Both the position numbers and the translations under genes were made by a program. 64,000 bases of DNA from Leuconostoc litchii (GTDB lineage: Bacteria; Bacillota; Bacilli; Lactobacillales; Lactobacillaceae): assembly GCF_008107645.1 (NCBI RefSeq), contig NZ_SDGY01000001.1, positions 1,025,630 through 1,089,629 on the forward strand. The letters run 5' to 3'. Shown here piece by piece: positions 10,272 to 19,806 of the stretch. Every line of letters begins with the position of its first letter. Position 1 is the stretch's first letter. The notes beneath the pieces are model-generated. The model had not been told where the DNA came from. It did no database searches and saw nothing but the letters and a program-made list of their open reading frames with translations.

Positions 10272-10290
10272 GTTAATTTTTTTAATTAAC
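10272..10290 (-). promoter_or_regulatory. AT-only inverted repeat in the clpP leader
   Basis: Perfect 7-bp arms GTTAATT and AATTAAC flank five bases. It lies between the CIRCE element and the clpP start. It may be a leader hairpin; its low GC content makes a chance origin possible. Confidence 0.35.
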
Positions 10291-10301
10291 TTACATATAT
10301 T

Positions 10302-10328
10302 TTAGCACATTAAGCAATAGAGTGCTAA
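10302..10328 (-). promoter_or_regulatory. CIRCE element (HrcA operator) upstream of clpP
   Basis: Left arm TTAGCACAT, nine-base spacer, right arm GAGTGCTAA. The CIRCE consensus is TTAGCACTC-N9-GAGTGCTAA, so the right arm is perfect, the left arm matches 7 of 9, and the spacer is exactly nine. It sits between whiA and clpP. No CtsR-type heptad repeat was seen in the same gap, which suggests heat-shock control by HrcA here. Confidence 0.88.
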
Positions 10329-10334
10329 AATTTT

Positions 10335-11279
10335 TCATAACTTTGTTAAATCATATTCAACGCCTTGCTCAATCATCGTTGCCAGTTGCTTCAACTTACG
10401 CATTCGATGATTTGCACCTGATTTGCTAATATCCAATAATTCACCTAATTCCGCCAATGACTCATCAGGATATTCTAATCGTATCTTTGCAATTTCTCGG
10501 AGTTTTTTGGGTAACATATCCAGGCTTCCCAACTCTTTTGCAATCATATGAATTTGAACTACTTGTTTGTTGGCTGCAATAGCTGTTTTTTGCATATTGG
10601 CTGTTTCCGCGTTAACTAACCGATTAACAGAATTACGCATATCACGCATCATGCGTATATCCTCAAACTTTAGCATGGATTGTGTCGCACCAATCGTTTG
10701 TAAAAAATCCACAATTTTCTCTGCACGTTTTAAATATACAATAAAACCATTGCCACGCTCTGAAATTTTTGAGGGTAAATCAAATTCTTGCATCATAATC
10801 ATCAATTGCTCAGCAAGCTCTTCATGTGTAGTATATATTTCTAAGTGATAGTTAGCGCGCTCTGGAGAATTAACAGAACCAGCTGCCAAAAAAGCTCCAC
10901 GCAAAAACGATCGACGCTTGTCAACCTGATTTAAAATACGCGAAGGTACTTCTGGATGCAGCCCGAAAGGATCAATCCCTAAATCGTTCAATACTTCATT
11001 GATTTTATTTTTTAGTAACACACCGTATGACTTGTGCTGTGATAAATGATTATGATCAGTGACACTGACTTCAACTTCAACCTCTTCATAGTTTTCTTTT
11101 AAAAGCGTGTAGATTCGACGGGCTATCGCAGCATTTTCAGTTTGTACACGAATTGTATGGTCAAAGCCAAGTGTGCTAACACCGTTCATTCTCATCAAAG
11201 CAGCTAGCTCTGCTTTAGCATTTCCGGTGCGGACAATTAACCCTGTTAACTCTTTTTTTACATCAGATGCGTATGACAT
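10335..11279 (-). CDS. whiA: DNA-binding protein WhiA
   Basis: Conserved Gram-positive protein that binds DNA and influences cell division and nucleoid organisation. It has 314 residues, with an N-terminal LAGLIDADG-like region and a C-terminal helix-turn-helix near residues 275-300 ([18 protein letters not shown]). The ATG begins 2 nt after the yvcK stop. GGAG lies about 10 nt before it within yvcK, so the pair is coupled. Order yvcK-whiA-clpP is typical of lactic acid bacteria. Confidence 0.94.
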   Translation of the reverse strand: MSYASDVKKELTGLIVRTGNAKAELAALMRMNGVSTLGFDHTIRVQTENAAIARRIYTLLKENYEEVEVEVSVTDHNHLSQHKSYGVLLKNKINEVLNDLGIDPFGLHPEVPSRILNQVDKRRSFLRGAFLAAGSVNSPERANYHLEIYTTHEELAEQLMIMMQEFDLPSKISERGNGFIVYLKRAEKIVDFLQTIGATQSMLKFEDIRMMRDMRNSVNRLVNAETANMQKTAIAANKQVVQIHMIAKELGSLDMLPKKLREIAKIRLEYPDESLAELGELLDISKSGANHRMRKLKQLATMIEQGVEYDLTKL

Positions 11280-11280
11280 T

Positions 11281-12249
11281 TTAGCATTGCTCCAAAATTT
11301 TTAATAACTCTTTTGTAATTTTCTGTCCATCATGAAAAGCGCCTGCATCGCGCAATCGTAAAAAATCTCCGGTGATTTGTTCTGCTCCTTGAACAGCAAC
11401 TGCTTGTTTATCAAGCTTCACTTGATTTGATACTTCATTCCACTTTTGGAAATCAACAAAGTCATCTGGTACTTTGGCACTGTTAGAAATAACATAATCA
11501 ATTGCTTGCACACCAATATGTGAATTTAAAGCCAATAAGTGTTGAGCATCAGTATAAGCATCTGTTTCACCTTTTTGTGTCATAATATTAGCAATATACA
11601 CTTGCTTAGCATCCGTGATTTGTAGTGCTTGACGCACTTCTGGCACGACAACATTGGGCAAAATTGAAGTAAATAAACTTCCAGGTCCATATACGATTAG
11701 ATCCGCACCCAAGATAGCTTCTACGACTTCTGGCGCTGCTTTGGGTTCTTCACCAGGTTCATCACCAGTTACCCAAACATGATCAATCGTTTCATGTGCA
11801 TGGGTAATTTCAGCTTCACCAGCAACCGTCTGCCCATTTTTAAACTCAGCATGTAGTACTAGTGGCTCATTAGATACAGGATAAATGTGTCCTTGCACAT
11901 TCATAAAGTTAGCCAAATACTGTACTGCGTCAAAAATATTACCATGCATTTCTGTCATTGCTGCAATAATTAAATTACCAACAGCATGTTTAGCAAAAAA
12001 ATCATCTTTTGCATCAAAACGGTACTGCATAACTTTTAAAAATTCAGCATCAGTATCAGCCATTGAGACTAAAATATTTCTAATATCTCCTGGAGGTACT
12101 ATATTAATATAATTTCGTAGTAATCCACTGGAACCACCATCATCAGCCACTGTGACAATTGCTGACAAGTCAACATTTTGTTTCACCAGCGGCTCAATGA
12201 TAACAGGTAGACCAGAACCACCACCAATAATGACAATTTTGGGTTTCAT
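11281..12249 (-). CDS. yvcK: Gluconeogenesis factor / CofD-fold protein YvcK
   Basis: Cytoplasmic protein of the CofD-like fold that binds UDP-sugars and is needed for correct cell-wall synthesis and growth on gluconeogenic carbon sources. The glycine-rich start [14 protein letters not shown] and the [12 protein letters not shown] motif are diagnostic. I chose the ATG at 12249 (322 residues) because GGAAGG lies 10 nt upstream; an ATG at 12267 would overlap that site and add six residues. In relatives rapZ normally lies just upstream of yvcK; here only about 90 nt separate yvcK from uvrA and no rapZ is present. Confidence 0.93.
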   Translation of the reverse strand: MKPKIVIIGGGSGLPVIIEPLVKQNVDLSAIVTVADDGGSSGLLRNYINIVPPGDIRNILVSMADTDAEFLKVMQYRFDAKDDFFAKHAVGNLIIAAMTEMHGNIFDAVQYLANFMNVQGHIYPVSNEPLVLHAEFKNGQTVAGEAEITHAHETIDHVWVTGDEPGEEPKAAPEVVEAILGADLIVYGPGSLFTSILPNVVVPEVRQALQITDAKQVYIANIMTQKGETDAYTDAQHLLALNSHIGVQAIDYVISNSAKVPDDFVDFQKWNEVSNQVKLDKQAVAVQGAEQITGDFLRLRDAGAFHDGQKITKELLKILEQC

Positions 12250-12338
12250 GTAACGATAACCTTCCATATAACTTACACTCAGTTTAACACAAAAACATAC
12301 TTGCTATTTGTAAAGCATTTTAGAATGTTGTTAAGTGC

Positions 12339-15200
12339 TTATTCCGCACGTAATAGATCTCGTTCAATGACTTCTTTTAGGTATTTACCAGTATATGATT
12401 TTTCATTCTTCATTACTTTTTCTGGTGTCCCAGAAACCAGTATTTTACCACCGCCAGCACCACCTTCTGGTCCCATATCAATAATCCAATCTGCTGATTT
12501 AATAACATCTAAGTTATGTTCAATCACTACAATAGTATTACCTGCATCAACCAAACGATTCAATACCTCCAATAAACGAGCAATATCATCGGTATGTAAC
12601 CCTGTCGTGGGTTCATCAAGAATATAAATTGTTTTACCATTTGTTCTACGATGTAGTTCGGAAGCTAATTTCATACGTTGTGCTTCGCCACCAGACAATG
12701 TAGTCGCAGATTGTCCAAGTTTAACGTACCCTAATCCTACATCATTAATGGTTTGTAACTTTTTCGCAATTTTAGGAATAGGACTGAAAAACGCCAAAGC
12801 TTCCGAAGCTGTCATATTAAGTACTTGCGAGATATTTTTACCTTTATACATAACTTCTAAAGTTTCTGAATTATACCGTGTTCCTCCACAAACTTCACAT
12901 GCTACATATACATCGGGTAAGAAGTTCATTTCGATCTTAATAACACCATCGCCACGGCAATTCTCACAACGTCCGCCTTTAGTATTGAATGAAAATCTTC
13001 CTTTGTTATATCCACGCATCTTAGCTTCATTTGTCTGTGCAAATAGTTCACGAATATCGTCAAAGACTCCAGTATACGTTGCAGGATTAGAGCGAGGTGT
13101 GCGACCAATTGGAGATTGATCAATATCCACAATTTGCTCAATATTTTCTACCCCATCAATTGATCGATACGTACCAGGTTTTTCAGAATTATTATTTAAC
13201 TTTTGTTTTAAAGCTCTTTTTAAAATGGTATTCACTAAGGTTGATTTCCCTGATCCGGACACACCTGTCACAGCTACAAATTTTCCAAGCGGTATTTTAG
13301 CTGTCACATTTTTTAAATTATTTTCTTTGGCGCCTTTAACCGTAATCAAATTACCGTTGCCTTGGCGACGCTTGTCAGGAACTGGAATAAACTTTTTACC
13401 AGATAAATACTGGCCTGTTAAAGAATTAGTATCAGCTTCTACTTCCGAGGGCTTACCACTAGAAACAATAGTCCCTCCAAGAGCACCCGCTCCTGGACCC
13501 ACATCGATAAGGTAATCAGCAGCCCTCATTGTATCTTCATCGTGTTCCACAACAACCAGAGTGTTCCCCAAATCACGCATACGATGCATAGATTCTAGTA
13601 GCATATCATTGTCACGTTGATGTAAACCAATAGATGGTTCATCCAATACATACAAAACACCCGATAAATTAGATCCGATTTGCGTAGCTAACCGAATTCT
13701 TTGTGATTCCCCACCTGATAAAGTACGTGCTGATCGTGAAAGTGTTAGATAACGTAACCCAACACTTTCTAAAAATCCAAGTCGATCTTTAATTTCCTTA
13801 ATAATTGGTGAAGCAATCTCAGTGTCTTGTTGTCCTAGTATGACATGATTAAAAAATGCTAATTCTTGATCAACTGGTAATTCTGAAATCTCGCCGATAT
13901 GTTTGCCATTAATTTTGACAGATAGTGCAGCTTTATTAAGTCGATAACCACCACATGCCTTACATTTTAATTCAGTCATATAGTGCGTCATTTGTTCACG
14001 TGTAAAATCAGAATTTGTTTCAGTAAAACGACGTGCTATATTGTTTATAACACCTTCAAATGGAATATCAACATCACGGACACCACCAAAATCATTTTTG
14101 TAATGAAAATGAAAATCTCTTCCTTCAGAACCATTAAGAACTAAGTCTTGTTGTTTTTTAGATAATTTATCGAAGGGTGTATCCATGTCAATATTAAATT
14201 GCTCAGTAAATTGACGAAGCATTTCTGGGTAATAGTTAGATGAAATCGGATTCCATGGTAAAATAGCTCCATCATTCAAAGTTTTAGTACGGTCAGGGAT
14301 AACTAGATCAATATCAACTTCTCTTGTCACGCCTAGCCCCTGACAAAATTCGCAAGCACCTAAAGGTGCGTTGAAACTAAATAGTCGTGGTTCTAGTCTG
14401 CCAGCTCGAAAATCTTTTAATTCCCCTAAATAATGATTTGAAAACTTTAAAGGCGCAATGGTTTCTTCATCCACACGTGTGACAATATCTAAAATCACTA
14501 GACCTTCATTCAATCGCATAGCTGCTTCTATTGAATCAAACAATCTTGATCGAGAATTATTACGTAGCACAATTCGATCAATCATAACATCAATATCATG
14601 TGCTTTATTTTTATCTAAATTTAGTTTTTGAGAATCAATTTCAACAATTTCACCATCAACACGTGCACGAATGTATCCTTGCTTACGCATGTGATCAAAT
14701 GCCGTTTCATGAGAGCCTCGTTTGCTCTTAATAATAGGCGCAAAGACTTGAAGCCTAGTACCTTCTGGTAATTTTTTCAAAGTATATTCGACCATTTGAT
14801 CAATCGTATACATAATTTTTGTGCCATCTTTAGGATCATCGGGACGACCAACACGCGCATATAGCAGTCGGAAATAATCACTAATTTCTGTTACTGTACC
14901 AACCGTTGAACGTGGGTTGTTAGAGGTCGTTTTTTGGTCAATTGAAATGGCTGGTGATAAACCATCAATTGAATCAACATCCGGTTTGTCCATTTGTCCC
15001 AAAAATTGACGCGCGTAGGAACTTAAGCTCTCAACATATCTTCTCTGTCCTTCAGCATACAATGTATCAAAAGCTAATGATGACTTCCCTGACCCAGATA
15101 ATCCTGTAACAACAGTCAACTGATTTTTAGGGATATTCACATCAATATTTTTCAAATTGTGAGCGCGAGCGCCACGTATTTCAATATGATCTTTTGCCAT
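12339..15200 (-). CDS. uvrA: Excinuclease ABC subunit A
   Basis: DNA damage-recognition ATPase of nucleotide excision repair. It has 953 residues with two ABC modules: Walker [10 protein letters not shown] near residue 30 and GVSGSGKST near 640. The signature motifs are LSGGESQRIRLA and LSGGEAQRMKLA. Zinc-type Cys pairs are visible in CEFCQGLG, CKACGGYRL, CENCRGDG and CEVCGGTRY. AGAG lies near the start. It follows uvrB by about 35 nt and is probably cotranscribed from the uvrB promoter with its LexA-like box. Confidence 0.97.
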   Translation of the reverse strand: MAKDHIEIRGARAHNLKNIDVNIPKNQLTVVTGLSGSGKSSLAFDTLYAEGQRRYVESLSSYARQFLGQMDKPDVDSIDGLSPAISIDQKTTSNNPRSTVGTVTEISDYFRLLYARVGRPDDPKDGTKIMYTIDQMVEYTLKKLPEGTRLQVFAPIIKSKRGSHETAFDHMRKQGYIRARVDGEIVEIDSQKLNLDKNKAHDIDVMIDRIVLRNNSRSRLFDSIEAAMRLNEGLVILDIVTRVDEETIAPLKFSNHYLGELKDFRAGRLEPRLFSFNAPLGACEFCQGLGVTREVDIDLVIPDRTKTLNDGAILPWNPISSNYYPEMLRQFTEQFNIDMDTPFDKLSKKQQDLVLNGSEGRDFHFHYKNDFGGVRDVDIPFEGVINNIARRFTETNSDFTREQMTHYMTELKCKACGGYRLNKAALSVKINGKHIGEISELPVDQELAFFNHVILGQQDTEIASPIIKEIKDRLGFLESVGLRYLTLSRSARTLSGGESQRIRLATQIGSNLSGVLYVLDEPSIGLHQRDNDMLLESMHRMRDLGNTLVVVEHDEDTMRAADYLIDVGPGAGALGGTIVSSGKPSEVEADTNSLTGQYLSGKKFIPVPDKRRQGNGNLITVKGAKENNLKNVTAKIPLGKFVAVTGVSGSGKSTLVNTILKRALKQKLNNNSEKPGTYRSIDGVENIEQIVDIDQSPIGRTPRSNPATYTGVFDDIRELFAQTNEAKMRGYNKGRFSFNTKGGRCENCRGDGVIKIEMNFLPDVYVACEVCGGTRYNSETLEVMYKGKNISQVLNMTASEALAFFSPIPKIAKKLQTINDVGLGYVKLGQSATTLSGGEAQRMKLASELHRRTNGKTIYILDEPTTGLHTDDIARLLEVLNRLVDAGNTIVVIEHNLDVIKSADWIIDMGPEGGAGGGKILVSGTPEKVMKNEKSYTGKYLKEVIERDLLRAE

Positions 15201-15234
15201 TAGTTCTCTCTTTTTTCATTTATATTGTTGTTAA

Positions 15235-17247
15235 TTATAAATTAGCACGTGTTTTCAAATCCATGACCGTATCACGTAACTGAGCAGCTTCTTCAAAATC
15301 AAGCGATTTTGCAGCGGCTTTCATTTGACTGGTCATATTCTCAATAATAGATTGCTGTTCATCCTTTGGCAAATCGTTAAATGATACTTTTGTCAGATCA
15401 ATAGTATCTTTTTCATCATTCGTAGCATGTGTTACAGATATTAGGTCACGAATATCTTTCTTAATAGTTTTTGGTATGATGTGGTACTTTGCATTATATT
15501 GCATCTGAATTTCTCGGCGTCGTGCTGTTTCACCAATAGCCTCGTCCATTGACTTAGTCATTTTATCAGCATACATAATCACATGGCCATTTTCGTTACG
15601 TGCCGCTCGACCAATTGTTTGTATAAGTGAGCGAGGATTACGTAAAAATCCTTCTTTATCAGCATCCAATATCGCCACCAATGATACCTCTGGAACATCA
15701 ATTCCTTCACGCAAAAGATTAATACCAATTAATACGTCGTACTTTCCTAAGCGTAAATCTCGGATGATTTCTGTGCGTTCTAAGGTTTTAATATCAGCAT
15801 GCAAATAGGCAACCTTTATCCCTAAATCTTTAAGATAATCAGTTAAATCTTCTGCCATACGTTTTGTCAATGTCGTAATAAAGACACGTTCATCAAGTTT
15901 CGATCGTTTTGTAATTTCACCAACTAGATCATCAATTTGCCCCATTACTGGTCGCACCTCAACTTCTGGATCAAGTAATCCAGTCGGTCGAATAATCTGT
16001 TGCACGACATTTTCAGAGTCAACACGTTCTCTTTCATAATCTCCTGGTGTAGCCGACATGTAAATAATTTGATTCACATGCTGCTCAAATTCAGGTAATT
16101 TCAAAGGCCGATTATCTAAAGCACTGGGCAGTCTAAATCCATAGTTTACTAAAGTCTCTTTTCTAGCTTTATCGCCATTAAACATACCACGAATTTGTGG
16201 CATAGTAACATGACTTTCATCAACGACAATCAAGAAATCATCTGGAAAAAAATCAATCAAAGTAAACGGTGGCTCCCCTGCCTGACGACCATCCATCCAT
16301 CGTGAATAGTTTTCAATACCACCAACAAAGCCCATTTCCTCAAGCATAGCTAGGTCATACTCAGTACGTTGTTTGATACGCTGCGCTTCTAATAGTTTTC
16401 CTTCTTTGTTAAATAATTCAATTTGCTCATTCATTTCTTGACGAATACCATTTAAAGCAATTTTCATTTGCTCATCGTCAGTCATAAAATGTTTAGCTGG
16501 AAAAATAGCAACATGTTCACGCTCTACTGTCGTTTCTCCTGTCAAAGAATTGATTTCTCTTATACGATCAACTTCATCTCCAAAAAACTCAATTCTTAAA
16601 GCCATTTCATCTTGAGAGGCTGGAAAAATTTCAACGACATCCCCTCTAACACGAAATGTACCACGATGAAAATCAATATCATTACGTGTAAATTGGACAT
16701 CAATCAAATCACGCATAAGTTGATCACGTTCATATTCATAACCCACACGTAAACTAATAACATGATCCTTATATTGATGTGGATCTCCTAACCCAAAAAT
16801 AGAGCTCACTGAAGCGACAACAATGACATCATTTCGCTCCAACAATGAACTTGTAGCTGAGTTTCTTAACTTATCAATTTCATCATTGACAGCAGAATCT
16901 TTTTCAATAAATGTATCAGAACTCGGTACATAAGCTTCAGGCTGGTAATAATCATAGTAAGAAACAAAGTATTCTACAGCATTATTTGGAAAAAATTCTT
17001 TTAGCTCACCATATAATTGACCAGCTAATGTTTTATTATGACTTAAAACAAGTGTTGGCTTTTTAACTTCTTTAATCACATTAGAAATCGTAAAAGTTTT
17101 TCCTGTACCCGTTGCACCAAGTAAAATTTGTTCCTTCACATCATTATTAAGCCCACTTACTAAGTGTTCAATCGCTTGTGGTTGATCACCAGTAGGCTTA
17201 TATTTAGATACAACCTCAAATTCACGTTCCGTTTGTCGTTCAATCAT
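15235..17247 (-). CDS. uvrB: Excinuclease ABC subunit B
   Basis: Helicase-like subunit that verifies damage and loads UvrC. It has 670 residues. Visible features are Walker A GATGTGKT near residue 44, the damage-probing beta-hairpin around [20 protein letters not shown], the DESH box [11 protein letters not shown], motif [11 protein letters not shown], and the C-terminal UVR domain around [18 protein letters not shown]. First gene of the uvrB-uvrA pair. Its promoter (-10 at 17307-17312) carries a LexA-like box, so SOS induction is likely. Confidence 0.97.
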   Translation of the reverse strand: MIERQTEREFEVVSKYKPTGDQPQAIEHLVSGLNNDVKEQILLGATGTGKTFTISNVIKEVKKPTLVLSHNKTLAGQLYGELKEFFPNNAVEYFVSYYDYYQPEAYVPSSDTFIEKDSAVNDEIDKLRNSATSSLLERNDVIVVASVSSIFGLGDPHQYKDHVISLRVGYEYERDQLMRDLIDVQFTRNDIDFHRGTFRVRGDVVEIFPASQDEMALRIEFFGDEVDRIREINSLTGETTVEREHVAIFPAKHFMTDDEQMKIALNGIRQEMNEQIELFNKEGKLLEAQRIKQRTEYDLAMLEEMGFVGGIENYSRWMDGRQAGEPPFTLIDFFPDDFLIVVDESHVTMPQIRGMFNGDKARKETLVNYGFRLPSALDNRPLKLPEFEQHVNQIIYMSATPGDYERERVDSENVVQQIIRPTGLLDPEVEVRPVMGQIDDLVGEITKRSKLDERVFITTLTKRMAEDLTDYLKDLGIKVAYLHADIKTLERTEIIRDLRLGKYDVLIGINLLREGIDVPEVSLVAILDADKEGFLRNPRSLIQTIGRAARNENGHVIMYADKMTKSMDEAIGETARRREIQMQYNAKYHIIPKTIKKDIRDLISVTHATNDEKDTIDLTKVSFNDLPKDEQQSIIENMTSQMKAAAKSLDFEEAAQLRDTVMDLKTRANL

Positions 17248-17306
17248 AGATATTCTCTTTCATTGATTCGCTCAATATCATTAATGTTAATTTACACTGC
17301 CACATC

Positions 17307-17312
17307 ATTATA
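17307..17312 (-). promoter_or_regulatory. -10 box (TATAAT) of uvrB
   Basis: A perfect TATAAT on the minus strand lies 60 nt before the uvrB start. The -35 position (about 17330-17335, TAGAAC) is weak and lies under the LexA-like box. Confidence 0.65.
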
Positions 17313-17314
17313 GC

Positions 17315-17358
17315 AAAAAACGAACAAGTGTTCTAGCTGAAAGCACTGTTCGTTTTTT
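17315..17358 (-). terminator. Intrinsic terminator of ltaS
   Basis: Arms AAAAAACGAACA-GTG and CACTTGTTCGTTTTTT pair with one bulged base around a loop of about 13 nt and end in a T-run. It begins at the ltaS stop codon. The downstream arm contains the LexA-like box of the following uvrB promoter. Confidence 0.85.
17321..17334 (-). promoter_or_regulatory. LexA/DinR-type SOS box upstream of uvrB
   Basis: On the plus strand the site reads CGAAC-AAGT-GTTCT. The Bacillus-type SOS consensus is CGAAC-N4-GTTCG, so nine of ten defined bases match. It overlaps the -35 region of uvrB, where a repressor would block polymerase. lexA itself is not in this window. Confidence 0.75.
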
Positions 17359-19492
17359 ATTCATTATCATTATCTTCAGATTTCAATTCTGGTGCGTCCG
17401 TTACATAGTCGCTAATCGTTGATTTACCTTTGTTTTTAGCGAGTAAGCTCGATGGATTTGTCGTCAAAGCCTTTTTTAAGGAAGCAAGTCCTTCTGATTT
17501 TTTGTAGTTATAATTCTTTTTATTAATTAAAGTAAAATCAGAATTCGAGGTGTCAAATCGCAGTAGATCACCGGTAATAACATGATCGGAGTACCCCAAA
17601 ACTTTCGTTGCATAAGCTGACATTTGTTTAGCTACTTTTTGTAACTTTTTATCCGACTTAAGTGTTACTTGATCCCCTGTTTTAGTATCAAAGTATTGGT
17701 TATTAAACTTTGTGTAGGATGGTGTGACCCAATCACCGTCACGAAAAACAACCTTCCCCTTATAATTGGTCGATAACATATCCTGACCAAACATTGTCAT
17801 ATTATCATCAGGTATACCCAGTACATCCATTAAGGTTGGTAACATATCAATTTCGCCACCATACGTATGATTAACACCACCTTTTAGTCCAGTAGCATGA
17901 ATCATGAATGGTACCTTTTGGAAAGTCGCTAAATCATTATTTGTAATTTTATCTTTTCCGAGTAGTTGAGCAATAGCATCTTGATGATTTTCGGATATGC
18001 CATAATGATCACCATATAACACGAATACAGAATTATCATACAGACCAGCTTGCTTCAGATAATTTATTAATTCAGCAAAAGCTTGATCTAAGTAATGTGC
18101 AGTTTGCACATAACCATCAACCGTTTTATCCCCAGTCTTTGTAGCTGGAAAACTAATATTTTGTTTATCCAAATCATAAGGATAATGATTTGTGACCGTA
18201 ATCAACTTAGCATAGAATGGTTGTGGTAATTGTTCAATATATTTTACACTATCTCGCAAGAAAATTTTATCTTTCATGCCATAGCCAATATTGTAATTTG
18301 CTTTGTTAGCATTAGCATAATAAGATTTCGAGAAAAAGTAATTATAACCGAACGATTTATATGTATTATCTCGATTCCAAAAACTTGCTACATCTCCATG
18401 AAAAGCAGCTGATGTATAACCTCTTTGGCCTAGAATAGCTGGCAAAGATTCGAAAGTATTACTGGTACCATATTTAACCATGGCAGATCCCGTTGCTAAT
18501 CCAAACAATGAATTTTCTTGCATCATTTCTGCATCTGATGTCTTACCTTGTCCTACTTGATTATAGAAGTTATCAAAACTTAATGTATTTTGATCATGAT
18601 AAAATTGATTCAAATTAGGCGTAACTTCTTGGCCATCAACCTTATAGTCGATTAAGAACTGTTGAAATGACTCAAGATGTATCATAAATACATTTTTACC
18701 TTTTTGAGTACCATAATATTGAATATTATCAGGCAATTTTTGAGTAGCAACAAATTTTTTGATTTTGGTCAAATCTGATGGCTTCGCACGTTTACGACTC
18801 TCAGTCTGATTATACGTTTGCACTGCGTTAAATACAGCATACTCATTCAAACCTAAATACTTCACAATATAATTATTATCAAAAGAGCGGGTTAACAAAC
18901 CAGAACGATCTGTTGACGCAATACCATAATCAACAAACATTAAGATAACACCAAAAAGGGTTGTTAAAATAGCGAATTTCTTCTGTACACCTTTACGATC
19001 AATTGTTAATTGCTTAAAAATAACTAACAATATCAAAACAGCAATATCAATAAAAATGAGATAATCGGTCCAATGAATAATTGCTGCTATAGACTTACCG
19101 AGATTTGCTCCGGTAGAACTACCTGATCCCAAAATACCCATTGACAGGAAATCAGAAAACTCTCTGTAATAAAGCATATTGGCAAACAACCAAATAGACT
19201 GAATAAAGTTGAAAATGATTGCTATCCAATAACTTGTTACACCACGAAAATAAAGAGAAATACTTAAAAATATAATAGCTGTAGGAATTGGATTCAAAAA
19301 CAACAAAAATTGTTGCGTTGAACCTTCCACACCTAAATTGAAGTTCATATGATATTCAGCGTATGTTTTTAGCCAAACCAGAACAACATTTAATACAAAA
19401 AACCAGACAATGGGTGCAGACGTATCCATATTACGTTTAATTTGCTGCCAGAAGTTTTTTGGATTTGAAATTCGTTTTAATAAACTTATCAT
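17357..19492 (-). CDS. ltaS: Lipoteichoic acid synthase LtaS
   Basis: Membrane glycerophosphate polymerase that builds the LTA backbone from phosphatidylglycerol. It has 711 residues, with about five membrane segments in residues 25-225 and an extracellular sulfatase-fold domain from about 260. Catalytic features are the metal-binding Glu in HLESFQQF, the nucleophile Thr in GQGKTSDAE, and the metal ligands in YGDHYGISENH. The long charged C-terminal tail (about residues 630-711) is of unknown role. No ribosome-binding site lies next to the ATG; an AGGAGG overlapping the ykuJ stop is separated by a potential hairpin. It is last in the glycolipid operon and ends at its own terminator. Confidence 0.94.
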   Translation of the reverse strand: MISLLKRISNPKNFWQQIKRNMDTSAPIVWFFVLNVVLVWLKTYAEYHMNFNLGVEGSTQQFLLFLNPIPTAIIFLSISLYFRGVTSYWIAIIFNFIQSIWLFANMLYYREFSDFLSMGILGSGSSTGANLGKSIAAIIHWTDYLIFIDIAVLILLVIFKQLTIDRKGVQKKFAILTTLFGVILMFVDYGIASTDRSGLLTRSFDNNYIVKYLGLNEYAVFNAVQTYNQTESRKRAKPSDLTKIKKFVATQKLPDNIQYYGTQKGKNVFMIHLESFQQFLIDYKVDGQEVTPNLNQFYHDQNTLSFDNFYNQVGQGKTSDAEMMQENSLFGLATGSAMVKYGTSNTFESLPAILGQRGYTSAAFHGDVASFWNRDNTYKSFGYNYFFSKSYYANANKANYNIGYGMKDKIFLRDSVKYIEQLPQPFYAKLITVTNHYPYDLDKQNISFPATKTGDKTVDGYVQTAHYLDQAFAELINYLKQAGLYDNSVFVLYGDHYGISENHQDAIAQLLGKDKITNNDLATFQKVPFMIHATGLKGGVNHTYGGEIDMLPTLMDVLGIPDDNMTMFGQDMLSTNYKGKVVFRDGDWVTPSYTKFNNQYFDTKTGDQVTLKSDKKLQKVAKQMSAYATKVLGYSDHVITGDLLRFDTSNSDFTLINKKNYNYKKSEGLASLKKALTTNPSSLLAKNKGKSTISDYVTDAPELKSEDNDNE

Positions 19493-19503
19493 TTGTTATA
19501 AAC

Positions 19504-19538
19504 GTGCTTACTCACATCAAAGCAGACGTGCTAAACAC
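19504..19538 (-). promoter_or_regulatory. Hairpin between ribosome-binding site and ltaS start
   Basis: On the minus strand GTGTTTA (19532-19538) can pair with TAAGCAC (19504-19510) with one G-U pair. AGGAGG is immediately upstream (about 19539-19544) and the ltaS ATG is 11 nt after the hairpin. If it folds, it brings the ribosome-binding site near the start codon. Confidence 0.45.
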
Positions 19539-19542
19539 CCTC

Positions 19543-19806
19543 CTAATAAATTAGTTTGAAATCATGCAAAACATCATAAATTTCAATTGCGACTAAATCA
19601 ATATCATCAAATTGAAATTGCCGAATTTCACGATGCTCTCTGACCGTCCAGATTTTAGTTAATTGATCATATGAAACTTGTAACGCTTCAATACCAAAAG
19701 CATCAAAGCGTCGTGTTTGTACACTATGATCTGTTGAATCTATCATAGCACGTAAGCGATTTAAAATTTGTTTCAAATCACTGGAATCATATTTTTTATC
19801 AATCAT
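19543..19806 (-). CDS. YkuJ family protein
   Basis: An 87-residue cytoplasmic protein resembling Bacillus YkuJ, a small alpha/beta protein of unknown function; the C-terminal pattern FDDIDLVAIEIYDVLHDF is the part I recognise. The start at 19806 is set by AGGAGG 6-7 nt upstream; an upstream in-frame codon (19869) would give a leader lying within the preceding gene and lacking such a site. It overlaps the end of the flippase-like gene by 8 nt and precedes ltaS, so it is translated within the LTA operon. Confidence 0.8.
   Translation of the reverse strand: MIDKKYDSSDLKQILNRLRAMIDSTDHSVQTRRFDAFGIEALQVSYDQLTKIWTVREHREIRQFQFDDIDLVAIEIYDVLHDFKLIY

Noticed and set aside
12748-13119. A 123-codon plus-strand frame inside uvrA
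   Set aside because: It is antisense to a conserved region of uvrA, has no start signal and no recognisable motif.
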